64,000 bases of DNA from Bacillota bacterium (GTDB lineage: Bacteria; Bacillota; Bacilli; Alicyclobacillales; SLC66): positions 24,001 to 88,000 of the forward strand of contig JAJZCW010000012.1 of assembly GCA_021828865.1 (NCBI GenBank). Direction: 5' to 3'. Under the pieces are notes generated by a model that was given only the letters and a program-made list of their open reading frames with translations, ran no database searches and had not been told where the DNA came from. Both the position numbers and the translations under genes were made by a program. This document shows positions 16,901-25,746 of the stretch, one piece after another; position 1 is the first letter of the stretch; every line of letters starts with the position of its first letter.

Positions 16901-18607
16901 ATGTACAACTATAAAGTGAAAACAAGCTTGCGTATAAAGTTTATATTCAGTTTTGGATTGGTAATTGTGTTGGTTGTTATTGCTGGGTGTGTTGTATTTG
17001 GGCTTCAAAATAATAGTAAATATATTTTATCACGGGTATTAAACAATGAATCAAGACTTCATACTTTGCAGACGTTGGACTATGCAGTGCGCACAGTAGA
17101 CGATGACGGTGCCAGATATGTTCTTTCTGGTGGCAATCCTTCGGTAGATCTTTTATATCAAAACGATGTTAAAAATGTTACAAATGAATATTCGGCGTTG
17201 ATAAAAGCGACTCCCGTTAACGACACGGCCAATACGAAACGAGTGAATGAGTTTCATTCGCAATTATTAAACTATCTCAATGATGCTCAACAAGTATTCT
17301 TTCAATTAAATAGCAATCAAAAGAGTCAAACGGCAGCTGAATATAATAATATTTCCTTTGCACAGGTTATGACCCCGCTACAAGGGTACACCAACTATCT
17401 TCAAGTAGACGAAAAGAATTTGATCCGTCAATTAGCCGCAGAGAATGCCGTTTCCCAAATTGTCATGATCACTGCCATCATCATTGCGGTGGTGCTCAGC
17501 ATATTAATCGCATGGGTCATTTCGAGACAAATTATTAGCGCAGTTAAACAGGTGCAAGTGGCAATGCGGAAATTGGGAGATCATGATCTTCGCATTAATA
17601 CTTTACGTAAAATGACGAATGATGAGCTTGGGGATTTGGTAATAAGCGTGAACGAAATGGTTCAATCCTTGCAAAAAATGGTCAAAAAGCTTTTGCGAAA
17701 TTCAGGAGAAGTGAGTAGTGTGGCCAAGGAAACAGCAGCTTCATCGCAAGAGACAACGGCGGCGCTCATTGAGGTGGCCAATCAGATGCAATATCTAAAT
17801 GAAGAGTCGCGGATTGGGCAAGAAAAGACTCTGCAGGTAACCAGTGTATTACAGAAACTATCCTCACTCATTCAATTTGCCCGTGATCAAGTCATCTTGG
17901 CTACTGATAGAGCACAACTTACGGTGCAAGCGGCAGAAACGGGAAGGCAAACAGTAAACAGTACGGTTTTAAGCATTCAATCTATTCAGGAGCGAGCAAA
18001 GGCGACAGAAGCCAAAATGAATGAAATGCATCGATATACTCTGGAAATCAGTGCAATGGCTGAAACGATACGGGAGATTGCCGAACAGACCAATCTGCTG
18101 GCCCTTAACGCCTCGATTGAAGCGGCGCGCGCAGGTGATCAGGGTAAGGGATTCGCAGTTGTTGCTGATGAAGTTCGAAAGTTAGCAGAACAGGCTCATG
18201 CCGAGTCGACCAGAGTTAATTCGGTGTTGTCCCATGTATCCCAGGTAATTGCTTCTAGCGTTGATATGACAAGGGAGACCCTCAGGGCCGTGGAAGAAGG
18301 GGTGGAACAAGCGACTTCAGCAGGCGCGGCATTGACATCAATCGACACCACTGTGCGGTCAACAGTAGAAGACATCAGACAGATTGATCAAGTAACGGCG
18401 GAAGAAGTGGAGATTTCCGGTGGAATGCTTAATCTTATATTAGATGTGGAGAAAATCATCGAAAATACAGCCGCTCACGCTCAAAGTGTAGCTGCGTCCA
18501 GTAAAGAAATGACTGCTGTTATGGAGACGATCGCTTCGGGGGGGCAAGTGACCAGTCAACTGACGAATGAACTGAATGAGCTAGTGGAACAGTTTCAAGT
18601 TTCTTAA
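16901..18607 (+). CDS. Methyl-accepting chemotaxis protein
   Basis: This 568-residue chemoreceptor has a first membrane helix at about residues 12-33, an extracellular four-helix-type sensor to about 185, a second helix at about 187-209, a HAMP domain to about 263, and a long cytoplasmic signalling coiled coil. The CheA/CheW-binding hairpin tip is unmistakable: [19 protein letters not shown] near 392, continuing with [17 protein letters not shown]. An AAAGAAGG ribosome site precedes the ATG. Its position between the TRAP/permease genes and the uronate operon suggests it may sense a pectin-derived acid or a related nutrient. No chemotaxis or flagellar genes are nearby. Confidence 0.93.
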   Translation: MYNYKVKTSLRIKFIFSFGLVIVLVVIAGCVVFGLQNNSKYILSRVLNNESRLHTLQTLDYAVRTVDDDGARYVLSGGNPSVDLLYQNDVKNVTNEYSALIKATPVNDTANTKRVNEFHSQLLNYLNDAQQVFFQLNSNQKSQTAAEYNNISFAQVMTPLQGYTNYLQVDEKNLIRQLAAENAVSQIVMITAIIIAVVLSILIAWVISRQIISAVKQVQVAMRKLGDHDLRINTLRKMTNDELGDLVISVNEMVQSLQKMVKKLLRNSGEVSSVAKETAASSQETTAALIEVANQMQYLNEESRIGQEKTLQVTSVLQKLSSLIQFARDQVILATDRAQLTVQAAETGRQTVNSTVLSIQSIQERAKATEAKMNEMHRYTLEISAMAETIREIAEQTNLLALNASIEAARAGDQGKGFAVVADEVRKLAEQAHAESTRVNSVLSHVSQVIASSVDMTRETLRAVEEGVEQATSAGAALTSIDTTVRSTVEDIRQIDQVTAEEVEISGGMLNLILDVEKIIENTAAHAQSVAASSKEMTAVMETIASGGQVTSQLTNELNELVEQFQVS

Positions 18608-18831
18608 CAGAGAGTTGTTGCAAAAATTACTTCACCAATGATCATATAAGCTCCAAGGGGCCCCGTTGCTTTGCTCGTTGGGTTGTTGTTCGGTTGCACG
18701 ATTGGTTAATAGTGTAAAATGGATTTTTTATGGCTTTTTTTTTGTCATTTTCGACATTCCTTTCACGTTGCCGCATATCTGGTGTAATCGGTAACTTGGG
18801 GTTGCTAGCGTGTATTCTCAAATAGGACAAC
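18608..18831. other. Gap between chemoreceptor gene and kdgK regulatory region
   Basis: No gene, clear hairpin terminator or repeat was recognised here. A T-rich run (18722-18750) lacks a preceding stem. A minus-strand open frame of about 60 codons across 18642-18830 has low-complexity basic composition and no ribosome site, so it is not called. Confidence 0.4.
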
Positions 18832-18847
18832 GTGTTAAAATTAACAC
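18832..18847. promoter_or_regulatory. Dyad upstream of the kdgK promoter (candidate operator)
   Basis: Arms GTGTTAA and TTAACAC flank a 2-base AA centre. The dyad ends 9 bases before the -35 element of the kdgK promoter. The right half contains AATTAACA, the element found in the dyad before the LacI-type gene. Its position just upstream of -35 suits an activator or a DNA-looping repressor. Confidence 0.4.
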
Positions 18848-18856
18848 ATTTATAAA

Positions 18857-18885
18857 TTGACCTATGTATATAAAAACCTTATAAT
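18857..18885 (+). promoter_or_regulatory. Strong sigma-A promoter of the hexuronate operon
   Basis: TTGACC at 18857-18862, a 17-base spacer and a perfect TATAAT at 18880-18885 lie 80 bases upstream of the kdgK GTG. This is the best promoter match in the left half of the window. Confidence 0.75.
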
Positions 18886-18965
18886 CATGTTAGTTTATAT
18901 AGATTCTACGTGACTCTTTAAGTTATTTTGATAAAAAATGGATTTTTCGTGAAAGGGGGGAAGTT

Positions 18966-19955
18966 GTGAATTATCTTGATAATGATAATGTATCAGTTTT
19001 AACATTTGGGGAGCCGTTAATTTCCTTGGCACATGAGGGCAATGAAAGTCTATTTTTGAAACGAACATTCACAGCTGATTGTGCCGGTGCGGAACTCAAT
19101 ACAGCGATTGCTTTGGGGCGATTGGGGATTCCGGTAGCTTACGCTGCAGCGCTTGGGGCCGATCCGTTCGGTGATTTACTGATTCGGGAACTTCGTGCTG
19201 AAGGTGTGGACGTGAGTAGAGTGGAACGGGTTGGTAGTGAAGTAACCGGTGTGTTGTTCAAATTTCAATCAGGACTTCAGACGAATCCACATGTATTCTA
19301 TTATCGGTCCGAAACGCCGATGGGGCAGGGCATGTGGAATATTGACCGATGTGTAACTGACTTGCAAGGACGCAAGTTTTCGTGGATGCATAGTACGGGT
19401 ATCACCTGGATGCTATCGCGGGAAACACATCAACAAGCTCAGGATATTTTATTGGCCGCACATGAAAGCGGTATCTCCATTTCATTTGATATCAATGTGC
19501 GATTGAAGCTGGCAGATCCTGAAGTTTGGCTTGATTTGCTTAAAGAAGTAATTCCGTATGTCGACTGGTTTTTTATCGGTGACTCGGAGGCCCAATTGCT
19601 GTTATCTCTTGATGATGTGAAGGATATCACGGAAGTATTGCAGAGTTATGGATTTAGAGGTGAGGGTGTAATTCTGAAACAAGGTGAACATGGGGCCACT
19701 GCCTTTCACGCTGGGAGCGAGATGCATATTGCGGCATTGCCGGTTGACAAAGTAGTCGATACAGTCGGTGCGGGAGATGGGTTTAATGCCGGCGTGATCG
19801 CGGGACTCTTGCAAGGTTGGAGTCTAGAGAAAGCACTCAAGTTGGCGTCTATCATAGGGGCGCATGCGGTCACAAGTCTTGGCGATTCGAGTGGTTATCC
19901 AATGTGGTCAGCAATTGCGCATTATTTTACAGGTGATGAGGAGGTTGCTAGATAG
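18966..19955 (+). CDS. kdgK: 2-dehydro-3-deoxygluconate kinase (PfkB family)
   Basis: The 329-residue PfkB-family sugar kinase has the signature DTVGAGDGFNAGVIAGLL near residues 264-281, with Asp269 as catalytic base. The N-terminal GAELNTAIALGRLG segment near residue 39 binds the sugar. In this operon the substrate is almost certainly 2-keto-3-deoxygluconate, phosphorylated to KDPG. The GTG start at 18966 follows AAAGGGGGG. The stop codon abuts the ATG of eda (19955/19956), so the two are translationally linked. It is the first gene of the operon under the strong 18857 promoter. Confidence 0.88.
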   Translation: MNYLDNDNVSVLTFGEPLISLAHEGNESLFLKRTFTADCAGAELNTAIALGRLGIPVAYAAALGADPFGDLLIRELRAEGVDVSRVERVGSEVTGVLFKFQSGLQTNPHVFYYRSETPMGQGMWNIDRCVTDLQGRKFSWMHSTGITWMLSRETHQQAQDILLAAHESGISISFDINVRLKLADPEVWLDLLKEVIPYVDWFFIGDSEAQLLLSLDDVKDITEVLQSYGFRGEGVILKQGEHGATAFHAGSEMHIAALPVDKVVDTVGAGDGFNAGVIAGLLQGWSLEKALKLASIIGAHAVTSLGDSSGYPMWSAIAHYFTGDEEVAR

Positions 19956-20582
19956 ATGGATGCGGTCATTGATCAATTGAGGCAGGGGAAAGTGGTGGCG
20001 GTGATTCGGCGGTTGCTGCCCACGGTGTGGGAAGATGTGGTCCGATCTTTGGTTAACGGAGGAATCCACATTTTAGAAGTGACCATGGATGCTGCTGACG
20101 CTCCGAAGCAAATTGAACATGTGCTCGCAAACTACGGCGATTCAGTTTTGGTAGGCGCGGGTACTGTGTTGACAGTGGAACAGGCGCGACAAGCGGTGGC
20201 TGTAGGTTCGAAATTTTTAGTCTGTCCTCATCTAGATGAAGAATTGATGGACGAAGCAAATCGGTTGGGAGTACCGATGATTCCGGGAGTGATGACGCCC
20301 AGCGAAATTCGCCGCGCGATCAAATATGGTGCAAAAACAGTGAAAGTGTTTCCCGCCAACGTGGTGGGGCCGGGTTTTGTTCGCGATGTATTGGGGCCGT
20401 TTTCCGGACTTTCCATGATGGTGACAGGTGGATTGACGCTCGATAATTTCGCATCATTTTTACAGGCTGGTGCGGAGATGGTGGGGTTGGGCAGCTTTTT
20501 GTTTCCTCGGTCCGATTTGGATGAGATGAACTGGGTGGCCATAGAAGAACGCGCTAAGAAAATCATGATGGCCATTAAGTAG
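19956..20582 (+). CDS. eda: KDPG/KHG aldolase
   Basis: This 208-residue class I aldolase splits 2-keto-3-deoxy-6-phosphogluconate into pyruvate and glyceraldehyde-3-phosphate. Visible family motifs are VVAVIRR near residue 12, the catalytic Glu in HILEVTMD near 40, VGAGTVLT near 66, and the Schiff-base Lys in AKTVKVFPAN near 128. The trimeric aldolase length (about 205-215) is matched. It completes the lower part of hexuronate breakdown directly after kdgK and 39 bases before uxaA. Confidence 0.93.
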   Translation: MDAVIDQLRQGKVVAVIRRLLPTVWEDVVRSLVNGGIHILEVTMDAADAPKQIEHVLANYGDSVLVGAGTVLTVEQARQAVAVGSKFLVCPHLDEELMDEANRLGVPMIPGVMTPSEIRRAIKYGAKTVKVFPANVVGPGFVRDVLGPFSGLSMMVTGGLTLDNFASFLQAGAEMVGLGSFLFPRSDLDEMNWVAIEERAKKIMMAIK

Positions 20583-20621
20583 CTTTGGTGCTATGAGATT
20601 GGGTGTGGAGGAAAATAAATC

Positions 20622-22130
20622 ATGATGGATCAAAACTCGTTACTTAAGCTTAATCTGTTGGATCACGTGGCCGTTGCAACAAGAGGTCTGCATAAGGGTG
20701 AGATCGTCTTTCAGAATGAAGAAGCGATCACCATTAATGAAGATATTGCGGTGGGTCATAAGGTGGCTTTGGTGGATATTGCCGAGGGAATGAGCGTTTA
20801 TAAGTATGGGGCTTCGATCGGTAACGCTACCCAGTCTATACCCAAAGGAGCTTGGGTACACGCTCACAACCTGAAGACAGGCTTATCAGGTAAACTCGAG
20901 TATCAATACCAACAGGGATCAAAATCTTGGACGTCACGTTCGATAGATCATCTTCCGACATCGTTTGAAGGATATGTTCGCGAAAATGGGGAAGTCGGCA
21001 TTCGAAATGAAATTTGGATCATCAACACGGTGGGATGCATCAACAAAACGGCGGAAAGGCTAGCGAATATTGCCAATTCCAGGTTTTCTAGAGATGGCAT
21101 TGATGGCGTGTACCACTTTGCTCATCCTTATGGATGCTCGCAATTAGGGGATGATCTGCATTATACACAAAAATTATTAGCTGGGCTTGTCCGGCATCCC
21201 AACGCTGCGGGAGTTCTAGTGATGGGACTGGGGTGCGAAAATAATCGCATTCAGGAGTTTATGCCGTTCATTGGAGAAGTTAACGAGCAGCGCGTGAAAT
21301 TTTTAAGCGTTCAGAGCGTGGAGGACGAAGTGGAAGCGGGCCTAGAGGCGTTGGCAGAGCTGGTGTCGTACGCAAGCACTTTCGTGCGCCAGCCGGTTTC
21401 GGTTCACCGCTTGAAAGTGGGCCTGAAATGCGGCGGTTCTGACGGGTTTTCAGGGATTACGGCCAATCCTCTCATTGGCGAGGTATCTGATCTTTTGGTA
21501 TCAAAAGGGGGCACTACCTTTCTCACTGAAGTGCCGGAAATGTTCGGGGCGGAAACAATATTGATGAATCGCGCGAAAGATGAAGTCATATATAGAAAAA
21601 TCGTGGATTTGATCGATGAATTCAAGGATTATTATGCGCGCCACGATCAGGTAATTTATGAAAACCCCTCTCCCGGTAATAAAGACGGCGGAATTACCAC
21701 ATTGGAAGAAAAATCGCTTGGATGCACACAAAAAGGCGGCCATAGTTCAGTCAATGATGTACTGGCCTATGGAGAGCTGGCAAAAGAACATGGCCTGAAT
21801 CTCGTGCAGGCGCCTGGGAACGACATGGTATCTGTCAGTGCGCTGATTGCTGCAGGCGCTCACATGGTGCTATTTTCCACAGGACGCGGAACGCCGCTTG
21901 GTGGTGCGGTACCGACTCTCAAAATTTCTACCAATAGCACACTCTCAGAAAAAAAGCCGCATTGGATTGATTTTGACGCGGGACGGCTGCTTTCTGGAAT
22001 GCCAATGGAGGAACTGACGGAGGAATTATACAAAATGGTGCTAGAGACAGCATCCGGGGCGTATCGCACCAGGAATGAACGAAATGAGTTTAGGGAAATT
22101 GCCATTTTTAAGGACGGCGTGACGCTTTAA
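20622..22130 (+). CDS. uxaA: Altronate dehydratase
   Basis: This 502-residue enzyme dehydrates D-altronate to 2-keto-3-deoxygluconate. The N-terminal SAF-like domain (residues 1-100) is joined to the large UxaA/GarD catalytic domain starting at GYVRENGEVGIRNEIWIINT. Conserved pieces include HPYGCSQLG, LGCENN near 208, LKCGGSDGFSGITANPL near 268, and GRGTPLGG near 424. The cysteines in YGCSQ, GCENN and LKCGGS fit the metal-binding site of this family. A GGAGGAAA ribosome site precedes ATG 20622. GarD (galactarate dehydratase) and SuyB are relatives, but the uxaB neighbour favours altronate. Confidence 0.9.
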   Translation: MMDQNSLLKLNLLDHVAVATRGLHKGEIVFQNEEAITINEDIAVGHKVALVDIAEGMSVYKYGASIGNATQSIPKGAWVHAHNLKTGLSGKLEYQYQQGSKSWTSRSIDHLPTSFEGYVRENGEVGIRNEIWIINTVGCINKTAERLANIANSRFSRDGIDGVYHFAHPYGCSQLGDDLHYTQKLLAGLVRHPNAAGVLVMGLGCENNRIQEFMPFIGEVNEQRVKFLSVQSVEDEVEAGLEALAELVSYASTFVRQPVSVHRLKVGLKCGGSDGFSGITANPLIGEVSDLLVSKGGTTFLTEVPEMFGAETILMNRAKDEVIYRKIVDLIDEFKDYYARHDQVIYENPSPGNKDGGITTLEEKSLGCTQKGGHSSVNDVLAYGELAKEHGLNLVQAPGNDMVSVSALIAAGAHMVLFSTGRGTPLGGAVPTLKISTNSTLSEKKPHWIDFDAGRLLSGMPMEELTEELYKMVLETASGAYRTRNERNEFREIAIFKDGVTL

Positions 22131-22146
22131 TTGGGGAGGAGATCGC

Positions 22147-23640
22147 TTGTTGCTTTCTAAAGATTGGTTCAAGAATCACTCGCCTTCACAATCACTACCG
22201 GATATGCCAGAACGAATCTTGCAAATTGGCGAAGGGAATTTTTTGCGCGGGTTCGTCGATTGGCTAATTCATCAACTGATGAAGCAAAACAGGTTTCATG
22301 GAAAAGTGGTGATCGTAGCCCCTCGCCCGTCTGGCGCCAAAAAAATCCAAGCATTGAATGCTCAGGATGGCCTCTATACGGTATGGCTCCGCGGCATGGA
22401 GGGGAACGCCATCGTGGATGGCAAAGAGATCATACAATCCGTTAGCAGGGCGTTGAATCCATATGAACAGTGGGATGAATTCCTACAATGCGCGCGTAAT
22501 CCGCAGATCGACATCGTAACATCTAATACCACGGAAGCGGGTTTGTCTTATACCAAGGAAGTCTATGATCAAAGCCGTTGTCCTAACACATATCCGGCAA
22601 AATTGACCGCGTATTTATATGAGCGTTATCTGGCTTTTCAGGGAAATGAAGCCTATGGCCTCGATGTTATCCCTTGTGAACTTGTGGAAAATAATGGATA
22701 TTTGCTTCGCGAGTTGGTGATTCAGTGTGCAAAGGACTGGGAATTGCCCGTTTCATTCCTAGATTGGGTGACTCGCCACAATTGTTTTTACAACACACTG
22801 GTAGACAGCATCGTCACAGGATTTTCCACTGATTCGATGACGGGACAAAGCAATGAAATGGGGTACGATGACCAACTTGGAATCATCCGTGAACCTTACT
22901 ATCTGTGGGTAATTCAAGGCTGCGAGCGATTGCAGGCCAAACTAGATTTCCCTGCTGCGGGACTAAATGTCCGCTACGTGGATGATGTCTCCCCGTTTCG
23001 GCTCATCAAGGTACGCATCTTGAACGGCGCGCACACGGCGCTGGCGGGACTCTCTTTTTTAGCGCAGATGCAAACTGTCAAAGAGGCTGTTTCCGATCTT
23101 GTCATCGGTGCGTTTGTACAAGAATTAATCGGGAGTGAAATCATTCCTGCACTAGTGATTCAAGCCGTTCCAGAAGTGGAGGCGCAGCATTTTGCAAGAG
23201 ACGTGTTTGAACGCTTTTCCAATCCGCTGCTGCGACATGAAATCGTCTCGTTGCAGTTGAATGGATTATCGAAAATCAAGGTTCGCCTGTTGCCAACTCT
23301 AATGGATTACATTCAGCTAAAAGGAGAACTTCCCAAGCTGTTGACGTTGGCGATAGCGGGGCAGTTGCTTTTTTACAAAAATGCACACGATCTTTCCGCC
23401 CGTTGGGTGATACAGGATAACCCTGCTCATGTTCATGCGGTGCAGGAAGCATGGAAACTGGAAGAGACTGAGGGGCTTTTGGCGGGTGTGAAGGGGATTC
23501 TTTCCTTGGTCGAAGTGTGGGGGCAGGATCTCAGAGTGGTTGAGGGACTGACAGAACTCATTGTAGAAGATATTCAGGCACTTAGAAAGGGAATTTTATC
23601 TGCAGTAGATGCGAGATTGCCAGAACAGATTGGGAGATGA
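22147..23640 (+). CDS. uxaB: Tagaturonate reductase (altronate oxidoreductase)
   Basis: The 497-residue mannitol-dehydrogenase-family enzyme reduces D-tagaturonate to D-altronate with NADH. The nucleotide-binding N terminus shows ILQIGEGNFLRGFVDW near residues 20-35. The family block VRILNGAHTALAGLSFLAQ near 293-311 contains the Lys-x3-Asn-x2-His type active-site arrangement. The TTG start at 22147 has GGGGAGGAG upstream. The gene follows uxaA by 16 bases and precedes the IolB-like gene by 6. The absence of mannonate-branch genes (uxuA, uxuB) points to D-galacturonate as the main input rather than glucuronate. Confidence 0.9.
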   Translation: MLLSKDWFKNHSPSQSLPDMPERILQIGEGNFLRGFVDWLIHQLMKQNRFHGKVVIVAPRPSGAKKIQALNAQDGLYTVWLRGMEGNAIVDGKEIIQSVSRALNPYEQWDEFLQCARNPQIDIVTSNTTEAGLSYTKEVYDQSRCPNTYPAKLTAYLYERYLAFQGNEAYGLDVIPCELVENNGYLLRELVIQCAKDWELPVSFLDWVTRHNCFYNTLVDSIVTGFSTDSMTGQSNEMGYDDQLGIIREPYYLWVIQGCERLQAKLDFPAAGLNVRYVDDVSPFRLIKVRILNGAHTALAGLSFLAQMQTVKEAVSDLVIGAFVQELIGSEIIPALVIQAVPEVEAQHFARDVFERFSNPLLRHEIVSLQLNGLSKIKVRLLPTLMDYIQLKGELPKLLTLAIAGQLLFYKNAHDLSARWVIQDNPAHVHAVQEAWKLEETEGLLAGVKGILSLVEVWGQDLRVVEGLTELIVEDIQALRKGILSAVDARLPEQIGR

Positions 23641-23646
23641 TGGGTC

Positions 23647-24438
23647 ATGTCGTTGATTCGTGCAAAAGAAGTCGAGGGGTATCGTGAAATCGTCGGTAAA
23701 GATAATGGGGAGTTAAAGCTCCTGACGTTTGGTGTGTTATCGTTGGCGCCGGGGGATCGGTACGATGGTCAAACTGGAGAAGAGGAAAAAGTGCTCATTC
23801 TTTTAGAAGGAAGCATGCGGGTGGAAGTTTCGGGAAAGGTCTTTACGGGGAAAAGGAACAGTGTCTTCAGTGATCGGGCCACCGCTGTCTATCTTCCGGT
23901 TGGCGAGCATTTCAGCGTAATTAATGATGGAACTTCCGAAATGAAGGCCGGGATTTGCGGAACGCCAGCCACTAAAAGATATCAATCGTTTCAAGTGCAA
24001 CCAGATGAAGTATTTGCCCGGGTGGTGGGAAAGGATAATTGGCAACGTGAGGTCCACGATATTGTGGTAAAAAACGCGGAGGGGCGCGTGCAATCGATCA
24101 TTGTTGGCGAAACATTCAATCAGGCTGGAATGTGGTCCAGTTTTCCCCCGCATAAGCATGATCATTATATTCCTGATGTGGAAGCGAATATGGAAGAGGT
24201 TTATTTCTATCAACTTAATCCCAAACAAGGATTTGGCGTACAAGCCGTCTATACGGATGATCGGTCTGTCGATGAAGCTTTTCGCGTGACACATGGCGAT
24301 ACCTTCCTGGTCTCACGGGGATATCATCCTGTTTGCGCGGCAGGTGGCTATCAACTTTACTATTTATGGATGATGGCTGGTCCTGTCGATCGCGTGATGA
24401 TTCCTCATGATGATCTTGCACACGCATGGGTGAAGTAA
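23647..24438 (+). CDS. IolB/KduI-family isomerase, candidate uronate isomerase
   Basis: This 263-residue bicupin of the 5-deoxy-glucuronate isomerase (IolB) family carries its strongest block in the second half: AGMWSSFPPHKHDHY near residue 160, NMEEVYFYQLNPKQGFG near 182, VYTDDRSVDEAF near 203, and SRGYHPVCAAGGYQLYYLW near 224-243. The His residues of PPHKHD, the Glu of EEV and the His of GYHP form the expected metal site. Family members convert an aldose acid to a ketose acid. No inositol genes are present; it sits inside the galacturonate operon where uronate isomerase UxaC would be expected. E. coli KduI has been reported to act on hexuronates, so a role in making tagaturonate is a reasonable inference. 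Confidence 0.8.
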   Translation: MSLIRAKEVEGYREIVGKDNGELKLLTFGVLSLAPGDRYDGQTGEEEKVLILLEGSMRVEVSGKVFTGKRNSVFSDRATAVYLPVGEHFSVINDGTSEMKAGICGTPATKRYQSFQVQPDEVFARVVGKDNWQREVHDIVVKNAEGRVQSIIVGETFNQAGMWSSFPPHKHDHYIPDVEANMEEVYFYQLNPKQGFGVQAVYTDDRSVDEAFRVTHGDTFLVSRGYHPVCAAGGYQLYYLWMMAGPVDRVMIPHDDLAHAWVK

Positions 24439-24457
24439 TGAAATGGAGGACTGCTAA

Positions 24458-25519
24458 TTGAGCAATGCGGTGGAAAAGTTGCGAAACTGGTTGCTCAAAA
24501 AAGAGCTACATGGTGTGGTGCTGAGCCACGAAGCATCAGTGGCATGGTTGTTTGGGGGACGGTATCACATCGCCATCGCAACGGAATTGGCATGCGCCCA
24601 GGTGCTTGTCACGCTCGACACTGTGGAAGTACTGGTGAATAACATCGAAGTTCAGCGTTTACAGGATGAAGAGGCGCTGGTGGCGGATCGGGTGCTTGTC
24701 TATCCGTGGCACGAGGAAATGATCAAATATAAATGGTTGTCCAACTGGTTGAAAAATGACCGGATTGTTGAAGAATCAAAGGTAAAAGAGGACATACAGG
24801 CGTTGCGGCTGGTTTTTAGTGAAAGTCAGCGGCATGAGCTTGAAGCGTTGGGACAATCCGTGGCGACTGCATTGTATCAGACAAGTATTGGGTTGCGACC
24901 TGAAATGACCGAATATGAAGCGGCGGGCTTTCTTTCGGAAGAATGCATTGCCCGCGGTGTAGAGCCGATCGTTAACCTGGTGGCTGGCCCGAAACGTGCC
25001 CGGTTGTACCGGCATGTATTACCCACTTTTGAGCCGATTGGCTCTTATGCGATGTTGTCTGTCAGTGGGCGAAAAAAGGGCATGGTGGTGTCGGCGACTA
25101 GAATGGTCCATTTTGGTCCAGTAGCTCCAATGCTTCGTGAGCGATATTTAGCGGTACTCAAAGTAGAAGCGGCCTTGCTGCGAGCATCGGTGGTCGGAAC
25201 AAGGCTTGGTGATGCGCTGTCAGCGGGCATTCAAGCCTACTCATCGCAGGGATTTCCGGATGAGTGGACACACCACCACCAGGGAGGCATTGCAGGGTAT
25301 TTGCCTCGAGAAGTGCGTGCGATACCTAACCATTCGATGAAGTTGGCTCCGTCCATGATGTTGGCCTGGAACCCGACGATTCACGGCGTAAAGGCGGAAG
25401 ATAGCGTGCTATTACGAAATGATGGCATAGATGTGCTAACAAGCGACGAAGCATTCCCGCGAATCGCAGTGGAGGATGATGAATTCACGGTTCAGTTGCC
25501 TGATTGGTTGTCACTTTGA
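24458..25519 (+). CDS. M24 (pita-bread fold) protein lacking most metal ligands
   Basis: The 353-residue protein has a creatinase-type N-terminal domain (about 1-125) and an M24 C-terminal domain (about 130-340). Canonical M24 peptidases bind two metals with Asp, Asp, His, Glu and Glu. Here the first Asp position is in LSVSGRKKGM (no Asp), the second is Ser in VVSATRMV, the first Glu is Asn in LAWNPTI, while the last Glu (VKAEDSVLL) and a His-rich THHHQGGIAGY segment remain. It therefore resembles metal-free creatinase more than prolidase. It is the last gene of the uronate operon, 19 bases after the IolB-like gene. Peptidase activity is unlikely; amidohydrolase or sugar-acid related chemistry is possible. 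Confidence 0.7.
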   Translation: MSNAVEKLRNWLLKKELHGVVLSHEASVAWLFGGRYHIAIATELACAQVLVTLDTVEVLVNNIEVQRLQDEEALVADRVLVYPWHEEMIKYKWLSNWLKNDRIVEESKVKEDIQALRLVFSESQRHELEALGQSVATALYQTSIGLRPEMTEYEAAGFLSEECIARGVEPIVNLVAGPKRARLYRHVLPTFEPIGSYAMLSVSGRKKGMVVSATRMVHFGPVAPMLRERYLAVLKVEAALLRASVVGTRLGDALSAGIQAYSSQGFPDEWTHHHQGGIAGYLPREVRAIPNHSMKLAPSMMLAWNPTIHGVKAEDSVLLRNDGIDVLTSDEAFPRIAVEDDEFTVQLPDWLSL

Positions 25520-25531
25520 AGAGGATAAAGA

Positions 25532-25567
25532 ACGGTGCAATGCGTAAAAGCATGGCACCGTCTTTTT
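25532..25567 (+). terminator. Rho-independent terminator of the hexuronate operon
   Basis: The arms ACGGTGC and GCACCGT (25532-25538, 25555-25561) continue inward with ATGC/GCAT across one mismatch and a 6-base loop. TCTTTTTC follows. It lies 13 bases after the M24-like stop codon. Confidence 0.9.
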
Positions 25568-25746
25568 CATTAATGGGTCCACTTGGTGGTTGTTTTAGCA
25601 AAAGTAAGTCGTCGATAAATCTCACATCCACATTCTCTACTTTGCAATACTTTTACCACCCCTTGATTGTATTTTGATAGGGGAATGGGGCTTATTGTGC
25701 TAAAATTCAATCATTACCTATCAATCTTCGGGGAAGAGGAAATGAT

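Noticed and set aside
18642-18830. Minus-strand open frame of about 60 codons
   Set aside because: Basic, low-complexity sequence without a ribosome site or family resemblance, crossing a T-rich non-coding stretch.
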